Under the pieces are notes generated by a model, which searched no databases, had not been told where the DNA came from, and saw only the letters and a list, made by a program, of their open reading frames with translations. DNA of 64,000 nucleotides from Mesorhizobium sp. CAU 1732 (GTDB lineage Bacteria > Pseudomonadota > Alphaproteobacteria > Rhizobiales > Rhizobiaceae): assembly GCF_039888675.1 (NCBI RefSeq), contig NZ_JBDQQR010000001.1, positions 2,852,001 to 2,916,000 on the forward strand, in the 5' to 3' direction. The position numbers and the translations under genes were made by a program. This document shows, one piece after another, positions 8,481 through 20,959 of the stretch. How positions within the stretch are numbered: the stretch's first letter is position 1; each line of letters begins with the position of its first letter.

Positions 8481-9839
8481 TTAAACCAGCATTCCCATCG
8501 GATTCTCGATATACTTCTTGAACGCGCCGAGCAGCTCGGCGCCGAGCGCGCCATCGACTGCACGATGATCCGTAGAGAGGGTCACGGACATCACGGTTGC
8601 GACCTTGATCTCGCCGTTCTTCACCACGGCCCGCTCCTCGCCCGCGCCGACCGCCAGGATCGTTGCGTGCGGTGGATTAATGACCGCTGCAAAATCCTTG
8701 ATGCCGAACATGCCGAGGTTGGAAACCGCCGTCGTGCCCCCCTGATATTCCTCGGGCTTGAGCTTGCGGTTGCGGGCGCGGGCAGCCATGTCCTTCATCT
8801 CGTTGGAGATCGCCGAGAGCGACTTCTGGTCGGCCTTGCGCACGATCGGCGTGATCAGGCCGCCGGGAATGGACACTGCCACGCCGACATCGGCGTGCTT
8901 GTGCTTCAACATGCCGCCTTCGCTCCACGACGCATTCGCGTCGGGCACGGCCATCAGCGCCATCGCCATCGCCTTGATGACAAGGTCGTTGACCGAAAGC
9001 TTGTAGGCAGGCTCTTCGCCCTTGTCGGTCTTCTTGACCGGTGCCGCATCGTTCAACTGTTTGCGCAGAGCCAAAAGCGCGTCGAGTTCGCAATCCAGCG
9101 TCAGATAGAAATGCGGGATCGTGGTCTTGGCTTCGACGAGACGACGCGCGATCGTCTTGCGCATGTTGTCATGCGGGACGAGTTCGTAGGACCCTTCTTC
9201 GAAGAGCTTGAGAATGGCATCGTCCGACATCGCCTTCGGAGCAGACGCGGCAGCAGTGCCCGGCTGAGCCGCAGCGGAAGTCGACTTCGCACCGCCGCCG
9301 GAAATTGCCGCCTCGACGTCTGCCTTCACGACGCGCCCTTTGGGGCCGGAGCCCTGGATCGCGGAGACATCCACGCCGGCATCCTTGGCGATGCGGCGCG
9401 CAAGCGGCGACGCGAAGGTGCGCTCGCCGCTTTGCGGCTCGTCCTTCACGGCAGGCTTTGCCTCTGCAGCAGCAGGCTTCTCCGCCTTTTCCTCCGGCTT
9501 CGCCGCAGTGGGCTGCTCCTGCTTGGCGTCTTCCTTGGGCGCTTCCGCCTTGGCCTCAGCCTTGCCGCTGCCCTTGGCGGCGGCACTTGCGTCCTCGCCT
9601 TCTTCCGCGAGGATCGCGATCACCGCGTTGACCTTGACGCCCTCCGTGCCGGCCGCAACGACGAGCTTGGCAACAGTGCCCTCATCGACGGCCTCGACTT
9701 CCATCGTCGCCTTATCGGTTTCGATCTCGGCCAGAACGTCGCCAGGCGAAACCTTGTCGCCTTCCTTGACCAGCCATTTGGCGAGATTGCCCTCTTCCAT
9801 CGTGGGCGAGAGGGCCGGCATGGTGATCTCTATCGGCAT
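8481..9839 (-). CDS. pdhC: Pyruvate dehydrogenase E2, dihydrolipoamide acetyltransferase
   Basis: Core subunit of the pyruvate dehydrogenase complex; transfers acetyl from lipoyl to CoA. Domain order: one lipoyl domain (residues 1-80, lipoylated Lys in [11 protein letters not shown]), an Ala/Glu/Lys-rich flexible linker, a peripheral-subunit-binding domain ([18 protein letters not shown], about 143-160), a second linker, then the catalytic acyltransferase domain ending with the active-site [11 protein letters not shown]. Length of 452 is usual for alphaproteobacteria, with a single lipoyl domain. Start at 9839 has a GGGAGG Shine-Dalgarno and follows the pdhB stop by 11 bp. Third gene of the pdhABC operon. 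Confidence 0.97.
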   Translation of the reverse strand: MPIEITMPALSPTMEEGNLAKWLVKEGDKVSPGDVLAEIETDKATMEVEAVDEGTVAKLVVAAGTEGVKVNAVIAILAEEGEDASAAAKGSGKAEAKAEAPKEDAKQEQPTAAKPEEKAEKPAAAEAKPAVKDEPQSGERTFASPLARRIAKDAGVDVSAIQGSGPKGRVVKADVEAAISGGGAKSTSAAAQPGTAAASAPKAMSDDAILKLFEEGSYELVPHDNMRKTIARRLVEAKTTIPHFYLTLDCELDALLALRKQLNDAAPVKKTDKGEEPAYKLSVNDLVIKAMAMALMAVPDANASWSEGGMLKHKHADVGVAVSIPGGLITPIVRKADQKSLSAISNEMKDMAARARNRKLKPEEYQGGTTAVSNLGMFGIKDFAAVINPPHATILAVGAGEERAVVKNGEIKVATVMSVTLSTDHRAVDGALGAELLGAFKKYIENPMGMLV

Positions 9840-9850
9840 GTTGGCCTCCC

Positions 9851-11278
9851 TCAGCTCCGGTACGTGACGGCTTTCACCGCCTCGACGACCTCACCGACAT
9901 TCGGAAGTGCCAGCTTCTCGAGGTTCGCCGCATAGGGCATCGGCACGTCCTTGCCCGCAATGGTGATCACCGGAGCGTCGAGATGATCGAACGCGCGCTG
10001 CATCACCTGGCTGGCGATGTGATCGCCGACCGAAGATTGCGGGAAGCCCTCTTCGACCACCACGAGACGGTTCGTCTTCTTGACCGAGGTCAGGATCGTG
10101 TCGAAATCGAGTGGGCGAATCGTGCGCAGGTCGATGATCTCGACATCGAGGCCCATGGCGCGCAACTCGGCCTCGGCCTTGACGACATAGGTCATGCCGA
10201 TGCCGAAGGAGACGATCGTCACGTCCTTGCCCTGCTTGTGCACACGCGCCTTGCCGATCGGCAGCACGAAATCGTCGAGCTTCGGCACATCGAAGGTCTG
10301 GCCGTAGAGGATTTCGTTTTCGAGGAAGATGACCGGGTTCGGATCGCGGATCGCAGCCTTGAGGAGCCCCTTCGCATCCGCAGCCGAGTACGGCATGACG
10401 ACCTTGAGGCCGGGAATGTGCCCGTACCAGGCCGCGTAGCATTGCGAGTGCTGCGCGCCGACGCGCGCTGCCGCGCCGTTCGGTCCGCGGAACACGATCG
10501 GCGCGCCCATCTGGCCGCCCGCCATGTAGAGGGTCTTCGCGGCCGAATTGACGATCTGGTCGATCGCCTGCATCGCGAAGTTGAACGTCATGAATTCAAC
10601 GATCGGCTTCAGGCCGGCCATTGCCGCACCGACACCCACACCGGCGAAACCGTGCTCGGTGATCGGGGTATCGACCACCCGGCGCGCGCCGAATTCCTGG
10701 AGCAGCCCCTGGGTGATCTTGTAGGCGCCCTGGTACTCGGCCACCTCCTCGCCCATGATGAAGACGTCTTCATCGCGGCGCATTTCCTCAGCCATCGCAT
10801 CGCGAAGCGCTTCGCGAACGGTGGTCGGAACCATTTCGGTGCCCGACGGGATGTCCGGATCTGCGGCGACATCGACCTTGGGCGCAGCCGGAACGGCGGC
10901 ATCCTTCTTCGCGGTCGGCTCGTCGGAAGCCTCGCGGGCCTTTCCGCCGGCGTCGGAATCGGCCGCAGGCGCCGTATCCGCATCGGCCTTCGGCTCGCTT
11001 TTGGCCGGCACGGCCTTGGCATCGTCGGCGCTCTCGCCATCCACCAGCAGGGTGGCGATCGGCGTATTCACCTTCACGCCTTCAGTACCCTCGGCGACCA
11101 GGATCTTGCCCAGTACGCCTTCATCGACGGCTTCCACTTCCATCGTCGCCTTGTCGGTCTCGATCTCGGCGATCACGTCGCCGGGGGCGACCTTGTCGCC
11201 TTCCTTCTTGACCCATTTCGAAAGATTGCCCTCCTCCATCGTCGGAGAGAGGGCCGGCATCAGGATTTCGATCGGCAT
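9851..11278 (-). CDS. pdhB: Pyruvate dehydrogenase E1 beta subunit with N-terminal lipoyl domain
   Basis: E1-beta subunit of the thiamine-diphosphate-dependent decarboxylase. Unlike enterobacterial homodimeric E1, this protein carries its own lipoyl domain at residues 1-80 ([31 protein letters not shown]), nearly the same as that of pdhC, then an Ala/Asp/Lys-rich linker, then the transketolase-like central domain ([40 protein letters not shown]) and the C-terminal domain ([19 protein letters not shown]). At 475 residues it is about 130 longer than E1-beta without the lipoyl domain. The extra lipoyl domain is a known alphaproteobacterial trait. Starts 12 bp after pdhA. Confidence 0.97.
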   Translation of the reverse strand: MPIEILMPALSPTMEEGNLSKWVKKEGDKVAPGDVIAEIETDKATMEVEAVDEGVLGKILVAEGTEGVKVNTPIATLLVDGESADDAKAVPAKSEPKADADTAPAADSDAGGKAREASDEPTAKKDAAVPAAPKVDVAADPDIPSGTEMVPTTVREALRDAMAEEMRRDEDVFIMGEEVAEYQGAYKITQGLLQEFGARRVVDTPITEHGFAGVGVGAAMAGLKPIVEFMTFNFAMQAIDQIVNSAAKTLYMAGGQMGAPIVFRGPNGAAARVGAQHSQCYAAWYGHIPGLKVVMPYSAADAKGLLKAAIRDPNPVIFLENEILYGQTFDVPKLDDFVLPIGKARVHKQGKDVTIVSFGIGMTYVVKAEAELRAMGLDVEIIDLRTIRPLDFDTILTSVKKTNRLVVVEEGFPQSSVGDHIASQVMQRAFDHLDAPVITIAGKDVPMPYAANLEKLALPNVGEVVEAVKAVTYRS

Positions 11279-11290
11279 TGTCCGCCTCCC

Positions 11291-12334
11291 CTAGAGCAGG
11301 ATGTTCGTGTAGAGCTCGGACGGATCCGGCTCAGGGTCGGTCTGGGCGAAGTCGGCCGCATCCGCGACGATGTCGCGAACTTCCTTGTCGAGCGCCTTCA
11401 GATCGTCCTCGGTGGACCACTTGGCTTCGAGAAGCCGCGCCTTCACCTGCTCGATCGGATCATGCTCGGAGCGCATCTTCTGCACTTCGTCCTTGGAGCG
11501 GTACTTTGCCGGATCCGACATGGAGTGACCGCGATAGCGGTAGGTCTGCATCTCGAGGATGATCGGCCCCGCGCCCGAGCGGCAATGCTCGACGGCGAGT
11601 TCGCCGGCGGATTTGACCGCGCGAACGTCCATGCCGTCCACCTGGATCCCGGGAATGCGGAAGGACAGGCCGCGCTGCGAGAAATCGGTCTCGGCCGACG
11701 AGCGGCTTACCGAGGTGCCCATCGCATAGCGATTGTTCTCGATGATGTAGATCACCGGCAGCTTCCACAGCGACGCCATGTTGAAGCTCTCGTAGACCTG
11801 GCCCTGGTTTGCAGCGCCGTCACCGAAATAGGTCAGCGAGACATTCTTGTTGCCGCGATAGCGGTTGGCGAATGCGAGCCCCGTGCCAAGCGACACCTGC
11901 GCACCGACGATGCCATGCCCACCGTAGAAATTCTTCTCCTTGGAGAACATGTGCATCGAGCCGCCCTTGCCCTTGGAGTAACCTCCACGGCGTCCGGTGA
12001 GCTCGGCCATCACGCCGCGCGGGCTCATGTCCATCGCAAGCATATGACCATGGTCGCGGTAGGCGGTGATCATCTGGTCGCCCTCGATGAGCGCCATCTT
12101 CATGCCGGTCACGACCGCTTCCTGCCCGATATAGAGGTGGCAGAAACCGCCGATGAAGCCCATTCCGTAGAGCTGGCCGGCCTTCTCCTCAAAGCGCCGA
12201 ATCAGGAGCATGTCGCGATACGCCTTCAACTCATCCTCTTTCGAGAATTTTGCCGGCAGCGGCGTCTTCAATGCAGGCTGGGATTTTGCGTCGGCCTTGG
12301 ATTTGGCGGACGTCTTCCTGGCGGCTGTCGCCAT
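11291..12334 (-). CDS. pdhA: Pyruvate dehydrogenase E1 alpha subunit
   Basis: E1-alpha subunit; pairs with PdhB to decarboxylate pyruvate and acetylate lipoyl groups. The ThDP motif is visible as GDGAANQGQVYESFNMAS followed by PVIYIIENN, and the regulatory/active loop region as YRYRGHSMSDPAKYRSKDEV. Length of 347 is usual. The N-terminal 35 residues are Lys/Ala-rich (ATAARKTSAKSKADAK), common in rhizobial PdhA. First gene of pdhABC. The 171 bp upstream to ftsB is AT-richer than its surroundings and must hold the operon promoter, with a GGGAG Shine-Dalgarno near the ATG; I could not assign promoter boxes with confidence. Confidence 0.97.
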   Translation of the reverse strand: MATAARKTSAKSKADAKSQPALKTPLPAKFSKEDELKAYRDMLLIRRFEEKAGQLYGMGFIGGFCHLYIGQEAVVTGMKMALIEGDQMITAYRDHGHMLAMDMSPRGVMAELTGRRGGYSKGKGGSMHMFSKEKNFYGGHGIVGAQVSLGTGLAFANRYRGNKNVSLTYFGDGAANQGQVYESFNMASLWKLPVIYIIENNRYAMGTSVSRSSAETDFSQRGLSFRIPGIQVDGMDVRAVKSAGELAVEHCRSGAGPIILEMQTYRYRGHSMSDPAKYRSKDEVQKMRSEHDPIEQVKARLLEAKWSTEDDLKALDKEVRDIVADAADFAQTDPEPDPSELYTNILL

Positions 12335-12505
12335 CGATCACTCCCTGTTCGCGTCTCTTTGCGGACTATGGGAGGTAAGTTCCTCCCCGCATATAAGGAA
12401 AGGCTACCATGACCTCAGGCGATCCGCCATGCGGAAAAATGCATGGCTTGTATGCGCGTAAGCAACTCTAATTACACGTCTATTGGTTGATTAACCGAAA
12501 TTCGA

Positions 12506-12829
12506 TTAATTCGAAGAGCGCGGCCGCATGATGATGATTTCGCCGGGAAGCGCGAGATTGAGGGAGCGGCGGGCGTGTTCGTCCAGCATGTCCTTCTCGA
12601 GCGTGCCGTCATGCAGGAGCTGCACGCGCTGCTCCAGATGCGTCCGCTCGGCGGTCACACGCGCCAGATTGGCTTCGAGCCCGGCGACGCGCTCTTCGAG
12701 GCGGTACTTGGAGTAAATGCCATACTCGCCGTGAAAGGCATGGAAGCCGAAATAGGAGAGGAACACGGCGGCGATCGCCGGCACGATGAGAGCGCCGGTG
12801 TTGCGTTTCTTTTTCTGGCGAGTCCACAT
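12506..12829 (-). CDS. ftsB: FtsB/DivIC-type septum formation initiator
   Basis: A 107-residue bitopic membrane protein: short basic cytoplasmic end (MWTRQKKKRN), one transmembrane segment (ALIVPAIAAVFLSYFGFHAF), then a periplasmic coiled coil (LEERVAGLEANLARVTAERT) and a short C-terminal region, as in the FtsB/DivIC family that links FtsL and FtsQ in the divisome. Start at 12829 (MWTRQ) gives family length; an in-frame ATG 30 nt upstream adds no recognisable sequence. Located just downstream of eno, as in many proteobacteria, and separated from it by a hairpin. Confidence 0.87.
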   Translation of the reverse strand: MWTRQKKKRNTGALIVPAIAAVFLSYFGFHAFHGEYGIYSKYRLEERVAGLEANLARVTAERTHLEQRVQLLHDGTLEKDMLDEHARRSLNLALPGEIIIMRPRSSN

Positions 12830-12876
12830 GGAAGCGACGTCCTTCGACAATCGCTCCATCTGGCACGATCATGCTT

Positions 12877-12902
12877 AAGGGGCGGTTACCATACCGCCCC
12901 TT
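12877..12902 (-). terminator. Hairpin downstream of eno
   Basis: 10-bp perfect stem AAGGGGCGGT / ACCGCCCCTT with a 6-nt loop, 10 bp after the eno stop. The following T-tract on the minus strand is only TTAAG, so it may act as a partial terminator or a 3'-end stabiliser before ftsB. Confidence 0.55.
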
Positions 12903-12911
12903 TGCCTCGCC

Positions 12912-14228
<1,317 letters not shown>

Positions 14229-14300
14229 TTACCCAAACCACCGGTCGGAGGCAATCGTGCGAGCACCTTCAGCCTGTTCTCGTCCGCCCATGCCAACATG

Positions 14301-14329
14301 AAAAAGCCCCGCGGAATCCGCAGGGCTTT
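14301..14329 (-). terminator. Rho-independent terminator of the PRC-barrel gene
   Basis: Stem AAAGCCCCGCGG / CCGCAGGGCTTT with an AAT loop and one mismatch, followed on the minus strand by TTTTTC. Lies between the PRC-barrel gene and eno, so eno probably has its own promoter in 14187-14300. Confidence 0.75.
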
Positions 14330-14354
14330 CTCGTAAGGATGGTTCGACGTTACG

Positions 14355-14720
14355 TCAGATCCAGTAGGGCGGGACCTTGTAGTAGTCGTAGGACGCGTCG
14401 CGGGCCTTGTAGCCGTCGCCGCCGGTCAATTCGTTGATCTCATGCACCGGAGCAGCCTGGAGCTGGTCCTTGCTGAAGGGGACGACATATCCGCCGCGGT
14501 GCTCTTCGTAGTCGAGCGAAGCCCATGGAATTGCGTGGTATTTCTCGCCGATACCGAGGAATCCGCCAAAACCGATCACGGCGAACATGATGTTGTTGGA
14601 TGTTTTGTCCAGCATCACATCCTCGATCCGCCCGATGTTTTTCCCTTCGGTGTTGTAGACCTCGGTGCCGATCACGCGCGAAGCCTGAATCGCAGCGGTA
14701 TGTCCTGTCGCAGTTGCCAT
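14355..14720 (-). CDS. PRC-barrel domain protein
   Basis: A 121-residue cytosolic protein built around one PRC-barrel: ASRVIGTEVYNTEGKNIGRI followed by EDVMLDKTSNNIMFAVIGFG and KYHAIPWASLDYEEHRGGYV. The last 30 residues are Tyr/Pro-rich (YDYYKVPPYWI). PRC-barrel proteins include the RNA-processing factor RimM and photosynthetic reaction-centre H subunits, but stand-alone versions such as this are mostly uncharacterised and often stress-induced in rhizobia. Start at 14720 has an AAGGAG upstream. A good terminator follows. No partner can be deduced from the neighbours. Confidence 0.82.
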   Translation of the reverse strand: MATATGHTAAIQASRVIGTEVYNTEGKNIGRIEDVMLDKTSNNIMFAVIGFGGFLGIGEKYHAIPWASLDYEEHRGGYVVPFSKDQLQAAPVHEINELTGGDGYKARDASYDYYKVPPYWI

Positions 14721-14813
14721 TGTTCTTCTCCTTGTTGGCTCCCTCGCCTGTCCCTTTTCAATGAGGAACGGGCCGCGAAGTTCCGGAGAATTCTGAACGG
14801 CGGGAGGCGGGCG

Positions 14814-15650
14814 TCAGGCGATCTGCTTGGATACAAGATCGAACGCCATCAGCGTCTCGAGGAGCCGAGGCATATCCTTGAGCGGCACCATGTTCGGTCC
14901 GTCGGAGGGTGCATTGTCGGGATCTTGATGCGTCTCGATGAACACGCCTGCGACGCCCACGGCGACTGCGGCGCGCGCCAGCGTTTCGACAAAGCGCCGT
15001 TCCCCGCCGGTTGATCCTCCTTGCCCTCCGGGTTGTTGCACGGAATGCGTCGCATCGAAGATCACGGGCGCGCCCATCTCCGCCATGATCGGAAGCGAGC
15101 GCATGTCGGACACGAGTGTGTTGTAGCCAAAGGACGCGCCGCGCTCCGTGACGAGCACGTTCCGGTTGCCGGAGTCCGTGATCTTGGCGACCACGTTTTT
15201 CATGTCCCACGGCGCGAGGAATTGCCCCTTTTTCACGTTGACGATCTTGCCTGTCTTGGCAGCGGCGATCAGCAGATCGGTCTGGCGCGACAGGAAAGCG
15301 GGGATCTGCAGGATATCCACCACCTCCGCCACGATCGCGCACTGTTCCTCAGTGTGGACGTCGGTCAGAACCGGCAGCCCGAATTCCTTGCGCAGGTCGG
15401 CGAAGACCGGCAATGCCGCATCCAGTCCTGCGCCGCGCGTGCCGCCAAGCGAGGTACGGTTGGCCTTGTCGAACGAGGATTTGTAGACGAGACCGATCCC
15501 AAGGCCGGTGCAGATGTCCTTCAGCGCGCCTGCCATGTCGAATGCGTGTTGCCGCGATTCGAGCTGGCACGGGCCCGCGATCAAGGTCAGCGGGGCGGAA
15601 TTGCTGAAGCTGGCCGAGCCAGCGACGACCGTGGCGTTTGGTTGGGTCAT
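14814..15650 (-). CDS. kdsA: 3-deoxy-8-phosphooctulonate synthase (KDO-8-P synthase)
   Basis: Condenses phosphoenolpyruvate with arabinose 5-phosphate to give KDO-8-phosphate for the LPS inner core. The 278-residue barrel shows [18 protein letters not shown] near the N-terminus, [60 protein letters not shown] and the C-terminal [16 protein letters not shown]. Start overlaps the stop of the glyoxalase-like gene (ATGA), so the two are translationally coupled. The PEP requirement fits the nearby enolase gene, and the product joins the LPS pathway served by the lpx cluster further right. Confidence 0.96.
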   Translation of the reverse strand: MTQPNATVVAGSASFSNSAPLTLIAGPCQLESRQHAFDMAGALKDICTGLGIGLVYKSSFDKANRTSLGGTRGAGLDAALPVFADLRKEFGLPVLTDVHTEEQCAIVAEVVDILQIPAFLSRQTDLLIAAAKTGKIVNVKKGQFLAPWDMKNVVAKITDSGNRNVLVTERGASFGYNTLVSDMRSLPIMAEMGAPVIFDATHSVQQPGGQGGSTGGERRFVETLARAAVAVGVAGVFIETHQDPDNAPSDGPNMVPLKDMPRLLETLMAFDLVSKQIA

Positions 15651-16531
15651 GCGTGCACCTCAAAGGCAAAAACGGCGCCCTGCCCGGGCGAAGCTGGAAC
15701 CACGATCATACGGTCGTGGTGTTCGAAGCCGATCCCGCCGCTTCTAAGGCTTTGCGCGACCGTGGCGAGATCGGAAACGGTAAAGATTATGGCGTGCAGG
15801 ACGAGCCCGTTCGCCCGCTTCGGCTCGAGACCCAGCAGGTCGGCGCCGGTTTGCGGCGTGAGCACGGAGATCGAGCCCCTCCCCGATCCGACGGAAACGC
15901 CACCGGTATCGCTGACAGGATCAGAGCCGACGAATGTCGAGAAAAACGGGCTGAACCGCGCTGGTTCATCCGCAATTGCGACGACGCGCGAAATGCCGGT
16001 CACGCCATTTGGATGAACGGCAAGCGCGCCTCGCCCGCCGGCAGGAGCATCGACGCGCTCGCAAGTGAAGAAGAACGCATCAGGTTCCGAATCCGGTGCG
16101 GCCAAAGCCAGCCTGAACGAGACGGTCCGCGCGGCACCCTGTGCGTCCGTGTAACCGCGCGAAAAATCGAGCCGTTGGCCTGCCGAACTCCCCGCCTCGA
16201 CAAAGGCGGCATGGTCCGCATCGGCGTCGGTGGAGGCCAAAACGACCGCCGAAAAGCCCTCGTCCCCCCGCGCTGCCCGAAATGCCCGGTCGCGCGCAAC
16301 GAAGACATTGCCGTTTGCGGCAGCTTCATCTGCCACTGCCGGATCGGCGACCGCAAGCGATTCCAGAAATGTCTCGTCAGCAAAGTAGACGCAGACATTC
16401 GCTGTACCAAACGGATGCACGCCTTCTGGCGCAACCGTGAATCCAAGCGACGCCAGGCGCTCCCGCGCGATCGACAGATCGACCGTCGGAAGGACGAGGT
16501 GGTCAAGTGCGCGTCGGTCAGACTTTTGCAT
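15647..16531 (-). CDS. Glyoxalase-like (VOC) protein
   Basis: A 294-residue protein of the Glyoxalase_3 type: the N-terminal half ([37 protein letters not shown]) is a VOC module and the C-terminal half ([40 protein letters not shown]) looks like a second. The function of this family is unknown; members are predicted metal-dependent lyases, isomerases or dioxygenases. The ATG at 16531 ([12 protein letters not shown]) was chosen because the frame upstream of it reads into the neighbouring hydrolase gene region without plausible protein sequence. Overlaps the kdsA start by ATGA. Confidence 0.8.
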   Translation of the reverse strand: MQKSDRRALDHLVLPTVDLSIARERLASLGFTVAPEGVHPFGTANVCVYFADETFLESLAVADPAVADEAAANGNVFVARDRAFRAARGDEGFSAVVLASTDADADHAAFVEAGSSAGQRLDFSRGYTDAQGAARTVSFRLALAAPDSEPDAFFFTCERVDAPAGGRGALAVHPNGVTGISRVVAIADEPARFSPFFSTFVGSDPVSDTGGVSVGSGRGSISVLTPQTGADLLGLEPKRANGLVLHAIIFTVSDLATVAQSLRSGGIGFEHHDRMIVVPASPGQGAVFAFEVHA

Positions 16532-16583
16532 CGGCGCGGTGTGCCCCAAACCGCGGCCGCATTCAAGCACGGGTATCGTCAGG

Positions 16584-17477
16584 CTATTCTGGCGAGAGAA
16601 TATCCATCGCAGCCGCCGGCGGCACCGCGAGTTCCTGGAGACCTCCGAGGAAACTCGACACGGCCTCCCACGCGCCATGTTCGAACATGTCGTCATGCGC
16701 CGCTTCTGGAAACACATGCAGTCTCGACAGCCCCTCGTTGATCGAGGCCAACAGCGTCGCGAAGATCGGCGGCGTCACCGTATCGCGTTCGCCGGCGAGA
16801 AGAAGAATGGGAGCGTCGATCGACGCGAAACGGGATTGCGTGTCGAATCGCGTACGAACCAGCCACAGCGGCATGCGCCGGGCGTTGTGCCCGACGATAT
16901 CGCGAAACGAGGTGAATGGCGCTTCCAAAACGACACCGACCGGCTTCGACTTCGCCGCGACGTAGCTCGCGATCCCAGTGCCCATCGAATAGCCATAGAG
17001 CACGATGCCGCTGGGCGCGAGCTTGTCTTCAGCGACCCTTGCAAGGAGGGCGGCGGCGTCGCGGTAGAGCTTGTCTTCGTTCGGGCGACCGGGATTGCCA
17101 CCATAGCCGCGATACCCCGCGAGCATCAGCCCGTAGCCTTGCTCAGCAAGATCGAAGAGATGCGACGGTTTCTTGATGACGTCGCCGGCCCGGCCGGGAA
17201 AATAGACGATGACCGGCTTGCCAGCCTCAGGCGCATGATACCACGAGCGCAGCATCAACCCGTCATGTGTCGGCAGATCGATCGGCTGCAACGCGACCTT
17301 GCTCTCCAGTTCCAGCAGGCTGAAGGCCAGGCGTTCCCGGAACAGCAGGATTTCAGGCGCGGTCGACAGGATCAGCAGCGACACGGCGATCGTCGCCGAG
17401 ATGCCCGTCACCGCCCACCCGTTGCTGAACACAAGCGCAAGAAACCTGAACACGCTGCCGATACCCCACCGATCCAT
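16584..17477 (-). CDS. Alpha/beta hydrolase with N-terminal membrane anchor (Bem46-like)
   Basis: A 297-residue protein. Residues about 20-40 (GWAVTGISATIAVSLLILST) form one membrane segment or uncleaved signal, and the rest is a serine hydrolase of the Bem46/ABHD13 type: oxyanion region VIVYFPGRAGDVI, nucleophile elbow VLYGYSMGTGIASYVAAKSK, acidic residue in LLLAGERDTVTPP, and the catalytic His in VFPEAAHDDMFEHGAW. Substrate unknown. Located between pyrG and the VOC gene on the same strand. Envelope location is inferred from the hydrophobic N-terminus. Confidence 0.87.
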   Translation of the reverse strand: MDRWGIGSVFRFLALVFSNGWAVTGISATIAVSLLILSTAPEILLFRERLAFSLLELESKVALQPIDLPTHDGLMLRSWYHAPEAGKPVIVYFPGRAGDVIKKPSHLFDLAEQGYGLMLAGYRGYGGNPGRPNEDKLYRDAAALLARVAEDKLAPSGIVLYGYSMGTGIASYVAAKSKPVGVVLEAPFTSFRDIVGHNARRMPLWLVRTRFDTQSRFASIDAPILLLAGERDTVTPPIFATLLASINEGLSRLHVFPEAAHDDMFEHGAWEAVSSFLGGLQELAVPPAAAMDILSPE

Positions 17478-17624
17478 GCGGATCGCTCGCCGATTGCCGA
17501 AGACCGCTGAGCTTCCCCAAGATCAGTCTGTCATCGAACCGTAATGGAAGTGTTGCGTCGGCGATACGCGCGAAATCGTCGCCACCGCAGTGCGGCGATC
17601 ACGATCTCGCGCGGGACGACGTCG

Positions 17625-19265
<1,641 letters not shown>

Positions 19266-19363
19266 TTAGCCGTGCGCAATTGATTCCGCTAGTGGAAAAT
19301 TCGCCTTCGCGTTCTTTTCCCGTATTGTATCGCAGCCTCGCGCCGGCCTTGGCCGACGCTGAA

Positions 19364-19393
19364 CCACCAGCCGGACGGTGATCCGGCCGGTGG
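19364..19393 (-). terminator. Hairpin downstream of the L,D-transpeptidase gene
   Basis: 12-bp stem CCACCAGCCGGA / TCCGGCCGGTGG with one mismatch and a 6-nt loop, 8 bp after the transpeptidase stop. The T-tract on the minus strand is weak (TTCAG), so termination efficiency is uncertain. Confidence 0.5.
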
Positions 19394-19401
19394 AAAAGTC
19401 A

Positions 19402-20217
19402 TTAAAGGACGACGACTTCCGTCCCGGAACGGACGCGGCCGTAGAGATCGATGACGTGTTCGTTGATCATGCGGAAGCAGCCGTTCGACGAGTTCGTGCC
19501 GATCGTCTGGGGCTGATTGGTGCCGTGGATACGGACATGCGTGTCCTTCTTGCCCTGGTAGAGGTAGATGGCGCGCGCGCCGAGCGGGTTTTCAGGACCG
19601 CCGTTCATGCCGTCCTTGTAGCGCCCGTATTTCTTCGGCTCACGCTCCTGCATCGCCTTGGTCGGGAACCAGCGCGGCCATTCCTGCTTGTCGCCGACGG
19701 TCGCAGTACCCTTGAACTCGAGACCTTCCTTGCCGACCGCGATCGCGTAGCGACGCGCCTTCGATGACGATTCGACGAGGTACAGGAAGCGCGAGCCCGT
19801 GTCGATGACGATCGTTCCGCGCTTGTAGCCGGAGAAGCTGACCGACTGGGGCTCGAAATCCGCCCTCACCCTGAAGGCCTTGCCGGCATCGCGCTGGCGC
19901 AGAACGCCATCGAGCGCCTGCGTCTCCGGCAGGACACGCTGCTGGGTCCGAAGACCGAAGAGCCCGACCCGGACCGGCTCGCCGCTGCGCAGTTCGCCCG
20001 TATTCTGCCCGGGAGCGGTCTGGACGGGCGCCGGTTGCCGTTTGCCTTGTGTTGCGGCCACGGTCTTTTGCTGAGGCGCAGGAGCCTGCTGGGCCTGCTC
20101 GGTCTTCTTCCCGCGCAGGAAGTCCATCAGTGTCCGTCCACCCTCCTCTGCGCTGGCAGACGAGCCGAATGCCACGAGCACGCCAAGAGCGAGCGCGGCG
20201 AAGTTGAAAATCCTCAT
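19402..20217 (-). CDS. L,D-transpeptidase (YkuD domain)
   Basis: A 271-residue exported protein. Signal peptide at residues 1-24 (MRIFNFAALALGVLVAFGSS, then ASA), a Gln/Ala/Pro-rich linker, and a C-terminal YkuD domain with the catalytic block HGTNQPQTIGTNSSNGCFRM (His, Ser, Cys). Such enzymes form 3-3 peptidoglycan cross-links or attach proteins to peptidoglycan in the periplasm. The start MRIFN at 20217 is supported by the signal peptide; the frame extends upstream without homology. A promoter-like TTGAGA-18-TAATAT lies about 70-100 nt upstream. Confidence 0.9.
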   Translation of the reverse strand: MRIFNFAALALGVLVAFGSSASAEEGGRTLMDFLRGKKTEQAQQAPAPQQKTVAATQGKRQPAPVQTAPGQNTGELRSGEPVRVGLFGLRTQQRVLPETQALDGVLRQRDAGKAFRVRADFEPQSVSFSGYKRGTIVIDTGSRFLYLVESSSKARRYAIAVGKEGLEFKGTATVGDKQEWPRWFPTKAMQEREPKKYGRYKDGMNGGPENPLGARAIYLYQGKKDTHVRIHGTNQPQTIGTNSSNGCFRMINEHVIDLYGRVRSGTEVVVL

Positions 20218-20285
20218 GATTGTATCACCGTACGATGCGGCAGGGTCGGCGGGATGCGCAGGCACTGCACAGGTTGCCTGCGACG

Positions 20286-20315
20286 ATATTACCCGAGCAG
20301 ACGGCACGCTCTCAA
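20286..20315 (-). promoter_or_regulatory. Predicted sigma-70 promoter of the L,D-transpeptidase gene
   Basis: On the minus strand TTGAGA (20315-20310) is followed after 18 bp by TAATAT (20291-20286). This predicts an RNA start near 20279 and a 5' leader of about 60 nt. Confidence 0.42.
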
Positions 20316-20333
20316 GCGGTCACAAACGCAACA

Positions 20334-20351
20334 CGGCCCCGGAAGGGGCCG
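20334..20351 (-). terminator. Hairpin downstream of secG
   Basis: Perfect 7-bp GC stem CGGCCCC / GGGGCCG with a GGAA (TTCC) tetraloop; the minus strand continues TGTTGCGTTTGTG, a broken T-tract. Located about 70 bp after the secG stop and just upstream of the transpeptidase promoter. Confidence 0.6.
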
Positions 20352-20423
20352 CGCGATACGGTTATCGGTCGGTTGTGACACGGAAACAACATTCCGCGTC
20401 CGATGCGGCGATATTCGCCGACC

Positions 20424-20819
20424 TTACTGGTTCGGAACCTGTGGCTGCGCTGGCTGAGCCGGCGCGGGCGTCTCGGTCGGCGCCTCCGACGAAGGCGTTG
20501 CGCCGCTGCCGCCGAGCTGGTCGAGCACGCCGCCGCCCGTACCTGCCGGTGCCTGCTGGCCCGAGGTTGGAACGCGGTTGAGAATATCGAGCGGCTGTTC
20601 GCCGTAGCGCGCCAGCAGAGACAGAGAGAGCGACGTCGCAAAGAACGCAACCGCCAGCATTGCCGTGGCCCGCGTCAGCGCATTTGCCGCGCCGCGCGCC
20701 GTCATGAAACCAGAGCCGCCGCCGATGCCGAGACCGCCGCCTTCCGAGCGCTGGAGGAGGACCACGCCCACGAGAGCGAGGACGACCATCAGATGGATGA
20801 CGATGAGAATAGTCTGCAT
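20424..20819 (-). CDS. secG: Preprotein translocase subunit SecG
   Basis: A 131-residue SecG. The conserved N-terminal part has two membrane segments (ILIVIHLMVVLALVGVVLLQ and TRATAMLAVAFFATSLSLSL) joined by the SecG-typical RSEGGGLGIGGGSGFMTARG loop. The C-terminal 50 residues are a Pro/Ala/Gln/Thr-rich tail, as often seen in alphaproteobacteria. The start MQTIL at 20819 places the first helix directly at the N-terminus; an upstream in-frame ATG would add a charged extension. Stimulates SecYE-mediated export at the inner membrane. Sits downstream of tpiA with its own likely promoter. Confidence 0.93.
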   Translation of the reverse strand: MQTILIVIHLMVVLALVGVVLLQRSEGGGLGIGGGSGFMTARGAANALTRATAMLAVAFFATSLSLSLLARYGEQPLDILNRVPTSGQQAPAGTGGGVLDQLGGSGATPSSEAPTETPAPAQPAQPQVPNQ

Positions 20820-20874
20820 TTTTCGATCCGGCTTTTCTTGCGCGTCGGGCCGCAATGGATTGCGGACGCGGCTC

Positions 20875-20904
20875 ATTACACGGCTTTGTCGCTTATTCCA
20901 ACAA
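20875..20904 (-). promoter_or_regulatory. Predicted sigma-70 promoter of secG
   Basis: On the minus strand TTGTTG (20904-20899) is followed after 18 bp by TGTAAT (20880-20875), in the AT-rich gap between tpiA and secG. Predicted leader about 50 nt. Confidence 0.38.
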
Positions 20905-20959
20905 TATTGGTGTCTTTGGCGACTTAAAAAAGGTCAGCACCTCAAAAAGGTACGGCCAC

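Noticed and set aside
9983..12412. 800-codon plus-strand open frame opposite pdhA and pdhB
   Set aside because: Antisense to two certain genes, no conserved motifs, no ribosome binding site.
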